From the NCBI GenBank assembly GCA_025403435.1, contig CM046345.1:2976001-3040000 (forward strand): 64,000 nucleotides of DNA. Reading direction: 5' to 3'. The notes beneath the pieces are model-generated. The model did no database searches. It was not told where the DNA came from and worked only from the letters and a program-made list of their open reading frames with translations. This DNA is from Artocarpus heterophyllus. Taxonomy: Eukaryota; Streptophyta; Magnoliopsida; Rosales; Moraceae. Positions within the stretch are counted from its first letter, which is position 1. Every line of letters begins with the position of its first letter. The position numbers were made by a program, and so were the translations under genes. This document shows positions 33,671 through 44,283 of this stretch, one piece after another.

Positions 33671-33891
33671 AAAAATTATCTAAAATATTTCTTACACATG
33701 ATATTCTTTGCTGCTCAGGGTGGCCAGCCTGTGTGTTAAGCACCTGATGGCCTAGAATGTATACTTTTTCTCTGTTTTCACCATAAAAATAACTATAGAT
33801 AGATATACAAAACCCTTAAAAAAAGATAGAAAAATGAAATAAATTAAAGAAAAATGCTAAAATAAATTAATATAAATTGGTTTATAGATGC
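33671..33891. other. D1 spacer between palindrome array and TNP2 gene
   Basis: AT-rich with no gene. Contains ggccagcctgtgtgttaa (33720), similar to a piece beside the left array at 18512. Probably the 3' untranslated region of the TNP2 gene. Confidence 0.5.
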
Positions 33892-36800
33892 TCATCTTTT
33901 TATCTTTTTTTTCATTGGTTCCTCAGTACATATCCATTCCACATCTTCGCGAATCAAGTGCGAAACATCATCTTCAAAATTATCTATCTCTTCAACCAGT
34001 GGCAATCCCTTTGTGAATGAAGGGATGTTTGTGCAATCCTCAACAACTTCCTCACCGTCGATAACTATTCTTGGCTTTGTCAGGACGACTAGAGAGAACT
34101 CCATGTCTTGAGGATCTGTAGTATAAAAAACTTGAATTGCTTGTGATGCCATAATGAAGGGATCATTCCTGTATCCCAATCTTCTAAAGTCAACCACCGT
34201 GATGCTGTCATCATCGTTCTTAACATAGTTATTGTTGGCCCCTTGCACTTAAAAAGTGCTATGCGTAATCCCCCATAATCAAGTTCCCAAATATCTTCAA
34301 TGAAACTAAAGTAGTTCATGATCCTATATACCAGATTCTTATCCTTGGCGGAGGCAATATACATAGCCTCAGCACGGAGAGTCACACTGCTATTTTGCAC
34401 CGGATGCTTCTCATCTCTTTCGTGAGCACAGAAAGTGTAACCATTTATGGAATATAATGTATACCTTATAACTACCGACGATGGTCCTCTAGCTAGGTTC
34501 TTCAACTCCCATGACATGCCTCCATCTTATGATGTGGAGCACTTGTCATAGATGTGTGCTCTAATCCACAACCGAAAGGTCTGATTGTGTTCATCTTGCA
34601 ACCACTTCTCATTTCTTACTCTTTTTGGGTATGCTTTTTTTAATTTGTTCATGTGCACCTCAATGAAAGGCTCCACTTCATTAGCATTGTGCAAGACATA
34701 AAGACAAGCTTGCTCCCACTTTTCTCCATTTACTGATGAAGGATTGCCCATAGATAGTCCCCTAGCCTCAATGTTTATAGTCTTTGGCACCCTAATTGTG
34801 TCCACATTAGATAGGTACTGGGAGCAAAATTCAACCAATTCCTCAGCTATATAATTTTCTACAATACATCCCTTCGGCCTATTTCGATTCTTCACATAGC
34901 CCTTCAAAACCTTCATATATCTTTCAAATGGGTACATCCATCTCAAATACACCAGTCTGCATAACTTAACTTTACGTACTAAGTGTATTGTTAAATGAAT
35001 CATGATGTCAAAAAATGCCGATGGAAAATACTTTTCAAGCATGCATAAGGTTTGCACTAACTCTGATTGTAGTGAATCTAGCACAAGTGGGTTAATGACC
35101 TTTGAGCATATTGAATTGAAGAAGGAATACAACTTGGAAATTGCAAATCTTACATCCTTTGTTAGAATTCGCTGCAATGTAAGTGGTAGTAATTGCTGCA
35201 TCAACACATGACAATCGCTTGTTTTCATGCCAATAAGTTTTAAATCCTTCACCGACACCAACTTTTTGAAGTTTGAAGAATACCCATCTGGCACTTTTAA
35301 TGAAGCAAGCTATTCACAAAGCTTTTTCTTCTCTGCTCTAGATAACGTGTGCTTTGCCGGAGGTAAGTAAGTACATTTCTCTCTTTTCTCGAGAAACAAA
35401 TTAGGCCTAATCTCCATTTCCATGAGATCTAACAAAGCTTTTTCACCATCCTTAGTCTTGTCTGGAATGTCAAGCAACATGCCAACTACGGATTCACAAA
35501 TGTTTTTCTCAATATGCATAACATCCAAGCAATGATGAACAAAAAGTGTCTTCAAGTATGGAAGATCAAAGAAGATTGATCTTTTTTTCCATGGTCCATC
35601 ATTTGGTGGCTCGTCCTTACCTCACTTCCTCTTACCGAATACGACTCTTATATCTTTTACCATTTCAAATATTTGTTCACCTGTCAAAGGGCGAGGGGGG
35701 TCTCTTTCTTCATTGTTGTCATCAAAGGCTTTCTTTTGTTTGCGGTAGCGATGATCTCTTGGCAACCATCTTCTATGACCAAGAAAAACGGTTTTCTTAC
35801 CATTCTTTAACCGTTTGTGAGACATTTCCATCATGCAAATAGGACAACCAATAGAACTTTTAACTGAATAACCAGATAAACTGTCAGATGTGGGGAAGCC
35901 ATTAATTGTCCATATCAACATTGCACGAAGTGTGAATGTCTCTTTTTGGTAAGCATCTCTAACTTCAACTCCATTTTCCCACAACTTTTTTTGGTCATCG
36001 ATTAACAGTGCCAAGTATACATCAATGTCATTGCCTGGTTGGTGAGGACCCAAAATTAATAAAGACAACATTAAAAACTTCCGCTTCATGTACATCTTTT
36101 GAGGGAGATTATAGTTAACAAGTAGTACGGGCCAAGTACTATGCCTACTACTCATGTTACCATGTAGGTTTATTCCATCCGTCGACAAAGCAAAATGTAT
36201 ATTTCTTGGATCCGTACTAAAGTCGGGATGATTGGCTTCAAAGGTCTTCCATTGTGGTGAATCCGCCGAGTGTCTAAGCATACCATCATCCACCCATTTG
36301 TCATGATGCCATATCAAATTCTTGGCATGTTCTGGGTTTCTAAATAAATGCCTCAAATGTGGAACCGGTGGAATGTACCATAACACTTTCATTGGCACTC
36401 CATTCTTGCCGTCTTTTGGCTCCTTTCCTTTCTTCCACTTTGCTTGTTGACAAACTGGACAATAATCCTCTTCCTCATACTCATTCCTATAGAGAACACA
36501 ATCATTTTCATAAGCATGAATTTTCTCATAATCCATTCCCAAAGTGCTCAAACTCTTCTTAGCCTTGTAGATACTAGTTGGTAATTTATTACCCTTTGGT
36601 AGAAGCCTTCCTAAAAATTCTAACAGCTTTGTGAAACTAGAATTTGACCACCCACCTGACGCTTTCAAATTTTATAATCCAATTAAAGCAGACAATTTAG
36701 TGAAATTGGTAAACCCCTCATACATAGGTGTCTCCGCATCATTCATCATTGTCTCAAATAAATCCAGATGGTGCATAAATTGTTCTTCTAAATCATTGAC

Positions 36801-37109
36801 CATGTCAACCATATTGTCTTGATCATCCATATTATCCTCCACAATAGCTTTCTTTTCTTTACTTAGTAAACTTGGATTGAAATTAGACTTGCTATGAAAA
36901 TGCCACGTTTGATAAGTACTTATAATTCCATTTCGAAATAAATGTACTCTAACAATTGGAATTGGATGCAATCTACGGTTTCCACATTGAACACAAGGAC
37001 ACCGAATTTTATCACCATTGGCATGACTTTTGACAAAATCCAAGAACTCTTCCACACTATTCATATACTCTCTAGACAATCGAAAATCCCACATCCATTT
37101 CCTATCCAT
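33892..37109 (-). pseudogene. TNP2: TNP2-type CACTA transposase of D1, lightly damaged
   Basis: The catalytic transposase (TNPD/TNP2 family), which cuts the element ends in the nucleus. From the start at 37109 (MDRKWMWDFRLSREYM) it shows, in order: transposase-associated domain (CPCVQCGNR near 36975), TNP2 domain (WYIPPVPHLRHLF, LSTDGINLHGN near 36170, PVLLVNYNLPQKM, GCPICMMEMSHKRL near 35840), DUF4218 (CHVLMQQLLPL, RWMYPFERYMKVLKGYVKNR near 34920) and DUF4216 (IEDIWELDYGG near 34290, RNDPFIMASQAIQVFY near 34160). The frame is nearly continuous for about 1070 codons, interrupted only by stops at 36672-36674, 35622-35624, 35310-35312 and 34527-34529 and one frameshift near 34245. Transposition-incompetent as read, but recently decayed. 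Confidence 0.92.
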
Positions 37110-37547
37110 TTTGAAATTCCTAAATTGAAATAATAAATAGCAAATATTCAATTAAAATTAATTTCACAATTTATATAGATACCTACCTATATATATTTAA
37201 TTAATCATAAAACAAAAAATCACCCATCATAAAACAAGTTACACATACTCATTATAAAACAAATAAATCATACCCATGATCCACAATACAAATTTCACAG
37301 AATAAACAACAAAATCAACAACTATGTATCAATTTTGGATTAATTATAGAACACAATCAACAACAATTTATCAATTTCTAACAAAAACTTACAATTTGGG
37401 CTGAGATTAAGGAGCATGGAGGCAAAGAGGGACGGCGACAGCTGATTCAAATGGGTCTGTGTTTGTATTTGAGAAGTGAGTTTCTGAATTATGTCTAAAT
37501 GTCGAGATGGGAAAAAGGGGTTTTAAGTAAGCTACCACGACGGTATT
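37110..37547. other. D1 5' region upstream of TNP2, truncated
   Basis: AT-rich upstream sequence ending with a single subterminal unit (ccacgacggta, 37536-37546). The right array and terminal repeat expected here are missing. Confidence 0.6.
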
Positions 37548-37859
37548 TGATGTGATGTTTTGTTAAATCCTGATTTTACTACTTGGTTTGTTTATTTTAA
37601 TAAAGTTCATGATCTATTAAAAGTATAATTAAATAAATTACTCTATGGAATGTGTTAAGCTATATTATTTAACAATGATAAGTTATATATATAAAAAAAA
37701 AAATTAGATGTATGAATGGATCCTGGTTAAGTATGTTTAAGTGCTCTTGAAATCAAAAGTACCGTATAAGTTTGTTATTATATATATGTTTAAAGTTTAA
37801 GCAAGTATGAATGTATGAATGTAATGACATCTGTAACGTCCGAATTAAGGGGTGTTTCA
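37548..37859 (+). repeat. B-family LTR fragment Bf (sense 3' end)
   Basis: Reverse-complement match to the first ~310 bp of the B LTRs (tttgatgtgatg, ggatcctggtta, catctgtaacgtccgaatta). It keeps the LTR's sense 3' terminus (ggggtgtttca, against ggggcgttaca) at 37859, flush against element C's LTR. Diverged, and truncated on the left at the D1 border. Confidence 0.85.
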
Positions 37860-39632
37860 GAGGGAAAGTTTAAAACAAATAAAACGTGAGCGAAAGGCTC
37901 AGTAGGACTATATTTTAATGAATCATTTAAAAGAAACACTGAATAAATAAATAAATTTAAATAAAACCTTCTTACCCAAAATAGTTTATTAGGTCGACCA
38001 GAAACATCAGTTTCTTTTTCCTAGGCAAATCATAAGAATATCATCACCGTAGTGGCCCAGCTGGGTTTTGGGACCTGCCCCCAAGATCGATCGCTACACG
38101 ACCCGATCTCTGATATGGCATCATGCCTTTGTGTTTATTTTCATCATCATTCAAAACTCATTTACCGAGTATTGTCATTTATATTTATTATGAGGTTCAT
38201 TTCAGTTCATGGTTTATTAAAATATAACCGATAGATTCATTTTCAAACAACCATTGAAAACATTTTTATAGAAATCCTTTTCAAAGCCAAATCATTTTGA
38301 AACTAGGCTACCAAAGAATGGGGTAGAAGTCCTACCTCGATACTTGTGTCGATGCCCCCACACCGTAGTCCCGGTCAGCTATACGTCAGCTTCGCGGAAC
38401 CACGAACAATCGTAGATACACACTAAGTCGATCAATATCTAGTCCAAGACATTCTATGTTACTAAACCATTTCATGATGTCCTAGTGTGCCATTTATATC
38501 TTTAAAATCATTTTATAAGGTTGGAATTTAAATCGGGCTTCAAAACAGTGAAATTGGGTGAAAAATCACAAAATTTCCCATGCTCTGCCGGCCTGTCGGA
38601 CTCCCTGCTTCGGCCGGCCAAACTGTGCAGTTCAGCCTGCCGAAAATCAGGTCCGGTCGGCTGGACATTTCCTAGGTTTGGCCTACCGAACGGTGCAGTT
38701 CGGCCTACCGATCCTTTGAATCCAGTCTACCGAACACGTAGTTTGGCCTGCCGAACTGGAAAAATCCAGAAATTCCAGCCATAGGTTTTGGTTCTCCCAA
38801 AATCCAAATCTTGATTTTTACCTGTTTTTCTCAAATCTCAGGCATGGAAAACATTCATAGATGATAGAAAAACATACTAGAACACTTTTGAACTCATTTA
38901 AACAAGATTTAAACACAAAAATCTCAAAAATCCAAAAATGGGGAAAAATGAGGAAAAATGAAAAATCTTGAATCTAATCTGTTTTTCTTCAATCTAAGCT
39001 TAGATTCTAGTTGTTCTAAGTTCATTTAACTCAAACCAAGAGTTTTCTAAGCTCAAACAAACTTAGATTTCAAAAATGCACAAAAATTGAAAATTTTGAA
39101 AAAGTTTAGAAATTTCAAAACTAACCTCGAATTGAAGCTTCAATCCGCGTTCTTTGTTGCCAAATCTTGTCCCCGAGCTTCCTTCTCGTTAACCCGAAGC
39201 TTAGACCCGAATTTGGCTTCAAAATCTTGAAGAAATTTGAGAGGGAAAGAGAGAAACCGAGAGGAAGAGAGAGAGGGGGTCTCACGGGTGAAGAGAGGAG
39301 GAGAGAGAGAGTGATCAGAGAGAGTGAAGAGAGAGGGAGAGGAGAGAGAATAAATAGAGAGAAACGGTGGGCGGTTTTACTGTGCGAAAACCAAATGCCA
39401 CCCGCGGTTTTGTAAAACAGAATATTTTCAACATTTTACAAACGGTTGTGCTTTTAAAACTCAAAACAACATTTTAAAACAATAAGAAATAATTTGAATT
39501 TATCAAATTAGCAAAACAACCTAAAATTCAAAATTTTACCAAATAATCAAATAGATGTTGAAACATTAATTATGGCACACTAATTCATCATTTTACATTA
39601 CAATAATATTAAATAAATTTCAGGGCGTTACA
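37860..39632 (-). repeat. Element C 3' LTR, outer end missing
   Basis: Matches 44638-46356; the part equivalent to 44284-44637 is absent. Inner end cagggcgttaca at 39632. Contains a motif array (38584-38757), a GA-rich tract and a TATA-like box at 39349-39356 (reverse). Confidence 0.93.
38584..38757 (-). repeat. GGCAGGCC-type motif array, C 3' LTR
   Basis: About eight units reading ggcctgccgaa on the + strand. It has about two more units (38690-38750) than the array in C's other LTR (45366-45496). Confidence 0.85.
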
Positions 39633-39650
39633 ACTCTCCACCCCTAAAAG
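39633..39650 (-). other. Polypurine tract of element C
   Basis: CTTTTAGGGGTGGAGAGT on the - strand, next to the 3' LTR; one G longer in its run than in element A. Confidence 0.8.
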
Positions 39651-39689
39651 AAATTTCGCCCTCGAAATTTACAACTCAATTCAAAAACA

Positions 39690-41110
39690 AAACAAATGCG
39701 GATACAATTCCCGCATACTCGACTCTAGTTCCCAAATGGCTTCATCAACCCTGTGATGCTGCCACACGACCTTTACCAATGGTATCTCACGACGACGCAA
39801 ACTGATCAGTTTCCGATCGATGATCTGAATCGGCACTTCTTCGTACGTCGTATCCTCCTAAACCTGTACATCGTGAAATGAAACTATCTTACCCTGCTCA
39901 GGCGGACACTTCCTAAGCATTGACACGTGAAACACATCATGAACATGAGAAAGTTCGGGCGGAAGATCAAGCTGATAAGCAACCACACCCACACGCTGAG
40001 TGATCTCGAACGGCCCAATATACCTCGGTGCAAGTTCCCACTTACTCCAAACTGCATAGTTCTTTTGCGAGGCGATACCTTCAAGAGAACTAAATCTCCT
40101 ACCGCGAACTCTAAGGGTCTATGTCTCTTATCCGCGTAACTCTTCTGTCGACTCTGAGCTGCGCTCAATCGATCTCGAATCACAACGACTCTCTCATTAC
40201 TATCACGGATCTCATCCGGCCCAAGAATAACCCTGTCTTCTGGCTCGGCCTAACACACCAGTGACCGACACGGTCACCCATACAACGCCTCAAACGTTGC
40301 CATACCAATACTTGCCTGATAACTGTTGTTGTACGCGAACTCCACCAAATCCAAATATTTCTTCCAATTCCCGCCGAAGTCTAACGCACAGGCACGCAAC
40401 ATATCCTTGAGAATCTAAATAACCCGCTCAGACTGCCCATCAGTCTGAGGATGAATGCCGTACTGAAGTTCAAATCCTACCTAAAGCTTCCTGAAAACTC
40501 CTCCAGCACTTAGCATTAAACCTGGTGTCTCGATCAGAAGTGATGGACAAAGGAACTCCATGCAACCTCACTATGTTCTGCAGATACAAATCCCCGAGAA
40601 TCCTCCTCGAACATGTCGACCTAAACGGAATGAAATGCGCCGATTTCGTCAACCTGTCGACCATGACCCAAACTGCATCATGCCGCTGCTCCGTCCTCGA
40701 TAAACCTATGAGAAAATCCATCATCACATGCTCCCATTTTCACCCTAGAATAGGAAGCGGCTGAAGCTAACCCGCAGGCTTCTGATGCTTCGCTTTCACC
40801 TGAAGACACGTCGTACACTTGGCCACGTACTCTCGAACATCTTTCTTCATGCCTCTCCACCAATATTGCCTCTTCAAATCATGATACATCTTTGTGCTCC
40901 CTGGATGAATGGTGAACTAAGACCTATGAGCTTCATCCAAAACGGCTTTCGTCACCTCGGTGATAGCTGGAACTACAAGACGCTCTCAAAAATACAACGA
41001 TCCATCTGCATGCATACTCCATTCTTCAAACCACTCTTCGTTCTAAATCTGGGACCAAATCCCCTGCAAATGCTGATCCTGCCACTGATTCTGCTTCACC
41101 ATTTGAACAA
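39690..41110 (-). pseudogene. Integrase with chromodomain, element C, broken
   Basis: Zinc-binding part near 40800-40900 (KCTTCLQVKAKH-like, with stops), catalytic core 40470-40727 with MDFLIGL and SDRDTRF. A frameshift near 40470-40490 follows, then GQSERVI (third catalytic residue kept) and LVEFAYNNSYQASIGM near 40330. The GPY/F-like region is frameshifted near 40050. A chromodomain near 39715-39810 reads as in A (ISLRRREIPLVKVVW then a VDEA-WELESSM stretch, with Thr to Ile in EATWE). The frame is cut by many stops. Confidence 0.88.
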
Positions 41111-41199
41111 GAGCTGGGGTCGCCTCCACATGATATACCAAAACTCAATCACAGTCCTCATGATACCGTAGTCCATACTCGCTCACTGTCGCATCCCTG

Positions 41200-42560
41200 C
41201 TCTAGTCCTCAAAGGCCAAAGAAGCGAGAATCCCTGAAGACCTCTTGCTAAGTGCATCTGCGACCACATTAGCTTTCCCGTGATGATACTGCAATGCAAA
41301 ATCATAATCCTCCATATACTCTATCTATCTTCGCTGCCTCAAATTAAGATCCCTCTGAGTGAACAGATACCTCAAACTCTTATGATCGGAGAAGACCTGA
41401 AATGACGCTCCATACAAATAACGCCTCCAAATCTTCAACGCGTGAATCACTGCCGCGAGCTCCAAGTCATGAGTAGGATAATTCTGCTCGTGAGGTCGTT
41501 ACTGTCTCGATACGTATGCAACCACACATCCATGCTGCATCAACATGCACCCAAGTCCGCGCCTTGAAGCATTTGCGTAAACCTCACATGGCTCGTCACT
41601 GCTAGGAATAACCAATACTGGAGCTGAAGTTAACCGGTTCTTCAATTCCTGAATAGCAAGCTTGCATTCTTCACCCCACTCAAACCTGACATTTTTCTTG
41701 ATCAATCTCACCAACGGACCTGCAATCTTCAAAAAATCCTTTACAAATTTCCTGTAATAACCAGCAAGACCCAAGAAGCTTGCATTTTTCTTAGATGGAT
41801 CCACAGAAATACCATGCTCCGAGATGACATGACCCAGAAATTTGACCTCAGTCAACCAAACTCGCACTTTTCCCTCTTGGCATACAACTGGTGCTCCCGC
41901 AGAGATGCTGCTCATGCTCCTCCCAAGTCTTAGAATACACAAGAATGTCATTGATGAACACGACCACGAACTGGTCCAAATACAAACTAAATATCCTGTT
42001 CATCAAATCCATGAAAGCTGCTAGAGCATTCGTCAACCCAAACGACATAACCAGAAACTCAAAATGTATATACCGGGTCCTAAAAGCTGTCTTGGGAATA
42101 TCCTCTTCCTTAATCCTAAGTTGATCGTAACCTGATCGCAAATCTATCTTTGAGAAGTATCGCGAACCTCCCAACTGATCAAACAACTCATCGATCCTGG
42201 GCAAGGGATACTTATTCTTCACTGTAACACGATTCAGCTGTCGATAATCTACACACAACCTGAGAGTCCCATCATGTTTCTTAGCAAACAAAACCGGTGC
42301 TCCCCACGAAGGTGTACTATTCTGAATATACCCTTTTATCAGCAAGCTCCTGAAGTTGCTTCCTTAGTTCTTTCATTTCTACCAGCGCCATTCGATAAGG
42401 TGCTATAGAAATCGGTGTTGTCACCGGAAAGAACTCAATACCAAACTCGATTTGTCGATGCGGTGGTAATCCTGGCAACTCATCAACCACTAGAATCGCT
42501 ACACTTCCTCTCAAAGTATAGGGCTTGCACTCTAGATTCGCAAGAAAAGCACAACAAACC
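41200..42560 (-). pseudogene. RT and RNase H of element C with substituted catalytic Asp residues
   Basis: RT is open from about 42345 to 41848: [50 protein letters not shown]. The catalytic box reads F-I-N-D: AAT (Asn) at 41950-41952 replaces the first essential Asp. RNase H reads [13 protein letters not shown], with Asn at 41571-41573 in place of the first catalytic Asp. Relative to A, 42 bp (14 codons, in frame) are missing near 41790. Both Asn changes are single G-to-A steps from GAT. Confidence 0.9.
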
Positions 42561-43010
42561 AGATTTCTTCACACTCCTATACATGACTTCATGAGACGCT
42601 CACTCATTAGCCAATCACCACCTCCCTGGTAAATGATCATCGTCCTCTTATCAGACACTAGGGTCACTTTTCTTAGTTGGCAGTCTACAACTGCATTATA
42701 CTTGGACAACCAGTCCATCCCTAGAATTACATCATATGAGCTCATGGGGAGTATAATCAAATTACTTTTCAAAACCTCATCCCCAATGTTTATTTTACAA
42801 GATTTACATACACAATTCACACACACCCGTCCCAAGGGAGAAGTTATAACTAGGGGTTATTAAACCCTTCTATCTCTAATCCCAAGGCATATACCAAAGA
42901 ACTCAAAATGAGAGAATGAGAGGCACCTGTATCAAATAAAACACAAGCTAAAGATCAAGAAACTAAGATCGTACCATCGACAACCGCGTTACTAGTCTGA
43001 GAATCTGAAC
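42561..43010 (-). pseudogene. Aspartic protease domain of element C
   Basis: Active-site D-T-G kept (VLFDTGASHSLIL, near 42915-42950) and MSSYDVILGMDWLSKYN near 42700-42745; VDCQLRKVTLVSDK follows. A frame change lies between the two parts near 42850. Continues into RT as in element A. Confidence 0.88.
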
Positions 43011-44177
43011 CACCTGATGCCATCGCATGAACCTGCACTGGTGCCTTTCCTTTTCCTCTACCAACATTGCTGGGTCTTGGATTATTCTGTCGATGCTGCT
43101 GAGACGGAGACGACTGCACACTAGCTGCACTCGGTGCTCGATATTGAGGGACGCTGCGCTAGAAATGCTGCGGCTGCTGCCCTCGTGCCAGATATGAAAA
43201 CTGCTGAGGAAAAAACTGAGGATACTGCAACTGCGGATACTGTTGAGGCTGAGGTAGGGTCTCAGGCTGAGACTGACGACTGGCATCTTCTCTGGTCTGA
43301 GATCCAAGACGGGCACTCCTGATCGGGCAATTCCTCTTGATATGTCCTGGCTGCTGACAGAAGTGACAATGGAAGCTGTAGGATTGTTGCGCCCGCTGCC
43401 AGACGAACTGCTGCTACCACTGTTCGCCCCAACCTAGTTGTTCTTCCCTGGTGTTGGACGGCTATTGGTGCTCTTCCTACTGCTCTTCTGCGATCCTCCT
43501 GAAGCCTTTGCTCGATCCTCACAATACTGCGCATAATCGTTTTCCATTGATATTACTGACGACACAAGCTCTCCAAAACTCCTAAGTCGTAGAGTAACCA
43601 ACTGTCGCTGAATAGGAGCCTTAAGCCCTTCCTAAAACTTAATGCACTTCTCACGCTCTGATGCCACCGCTGATGGAGCAAACCTAGCCAACTCATTAAA
43701 TCTTGCCTCATATTCCTGAACTGACAAATCACCCTGCTGCAACCTGTAGAACTCAGCTGCCTTCTGATCTCTATACCCCTGCAGAAAATACCGATCATAG
43801 AATAGCTCCTCAAATCTGTCCCAACTAATATCACCACCACGTTCCAAACGCTTAGCTTTTTTCCACCAAGTATTAGCACCACCCTAGAGCTTATATGTAG
43901 CAAATTCCACACGGTACTCATCAGGCACACCAAGGGTATCCAAATGCTTCACGATCGAGTCTAACCAATATTCTGCCAACTGCGGATCCCTATTACCATC
44001 AAAAGTCAGAATAGACGCACGCCAAAATTCCTTAAAATACGTATGTCGATGACCAACATCAGAATCCTCCGGTCTAGCCCTGGCTGCCATCTGCCGGAAG
44101 GCCACAAACATAGACCTCATCATACCCTCATCATTTCTAAACTCGGCGTCAACTGTCGAACGACGTCTAGGTGCCAT
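43011..44177 (-). pseudogene. gag: Gag of element C
   Basis: Start at 44177 (MAPRRRSTVDAEFRND), identical in layout to element A's gag. The first 98 codons are open to a TAG at 43884 (before GGANTWWK). WDRFEELFYDRYFLQGYRD and EYEARFNELARFAPSA follow. The CCHC knuckle (CHFCQQPGHIKRNC) is intact near 43325-43368, then a Q/P-rich tail. It has fewer stops in the N-terminal third than element A. Confidence 0.9.
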
Positions 44178-44266
44178 TCTCTCACTTCTGAAAATAAAAT
44201 TTTGGACTGTTAGAGGTATTTCATTGTCATACCTATGTGTGCACAATTCCCAAGGTTCATAACCTT

Positions 44267-44280
44267 GAGCTCTGATACCA
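44267..44280 (-). other. Primer binding site of element C
   Basis: TGGTATCAGAGCTC on the - strand, exact initiator-Met tRNA type, 3 bp from the LTR end. Confidence 0.92.
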
Positions 44281-44283
44281 TTC

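Larger units (their letters stand above)
18095..37547 (-). mobile_element. CACTA (En/Spm) transposon D1, interrupted by B2
   Basis: The left terminus is CACTACTACAAACC at 18095, preceded by ttt. It is followed by subterminal palindromes, then (after the B2 insertion) a Transposase_24/Ulp1-like gene, a second palindrome array and a TNP2 gene, all on the - strand. Without B2 it is about 8.6 kb, the usual size of an autonomous CACTA element. The right end stops in one last ccacgacggta unit at about 37536-37547, where LTR fragment Bf begins, so the right terminal repeat is gone. Caution: an array lying between the two genes could also mean two CACTA copies are merged here. Confidence 0.85.
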
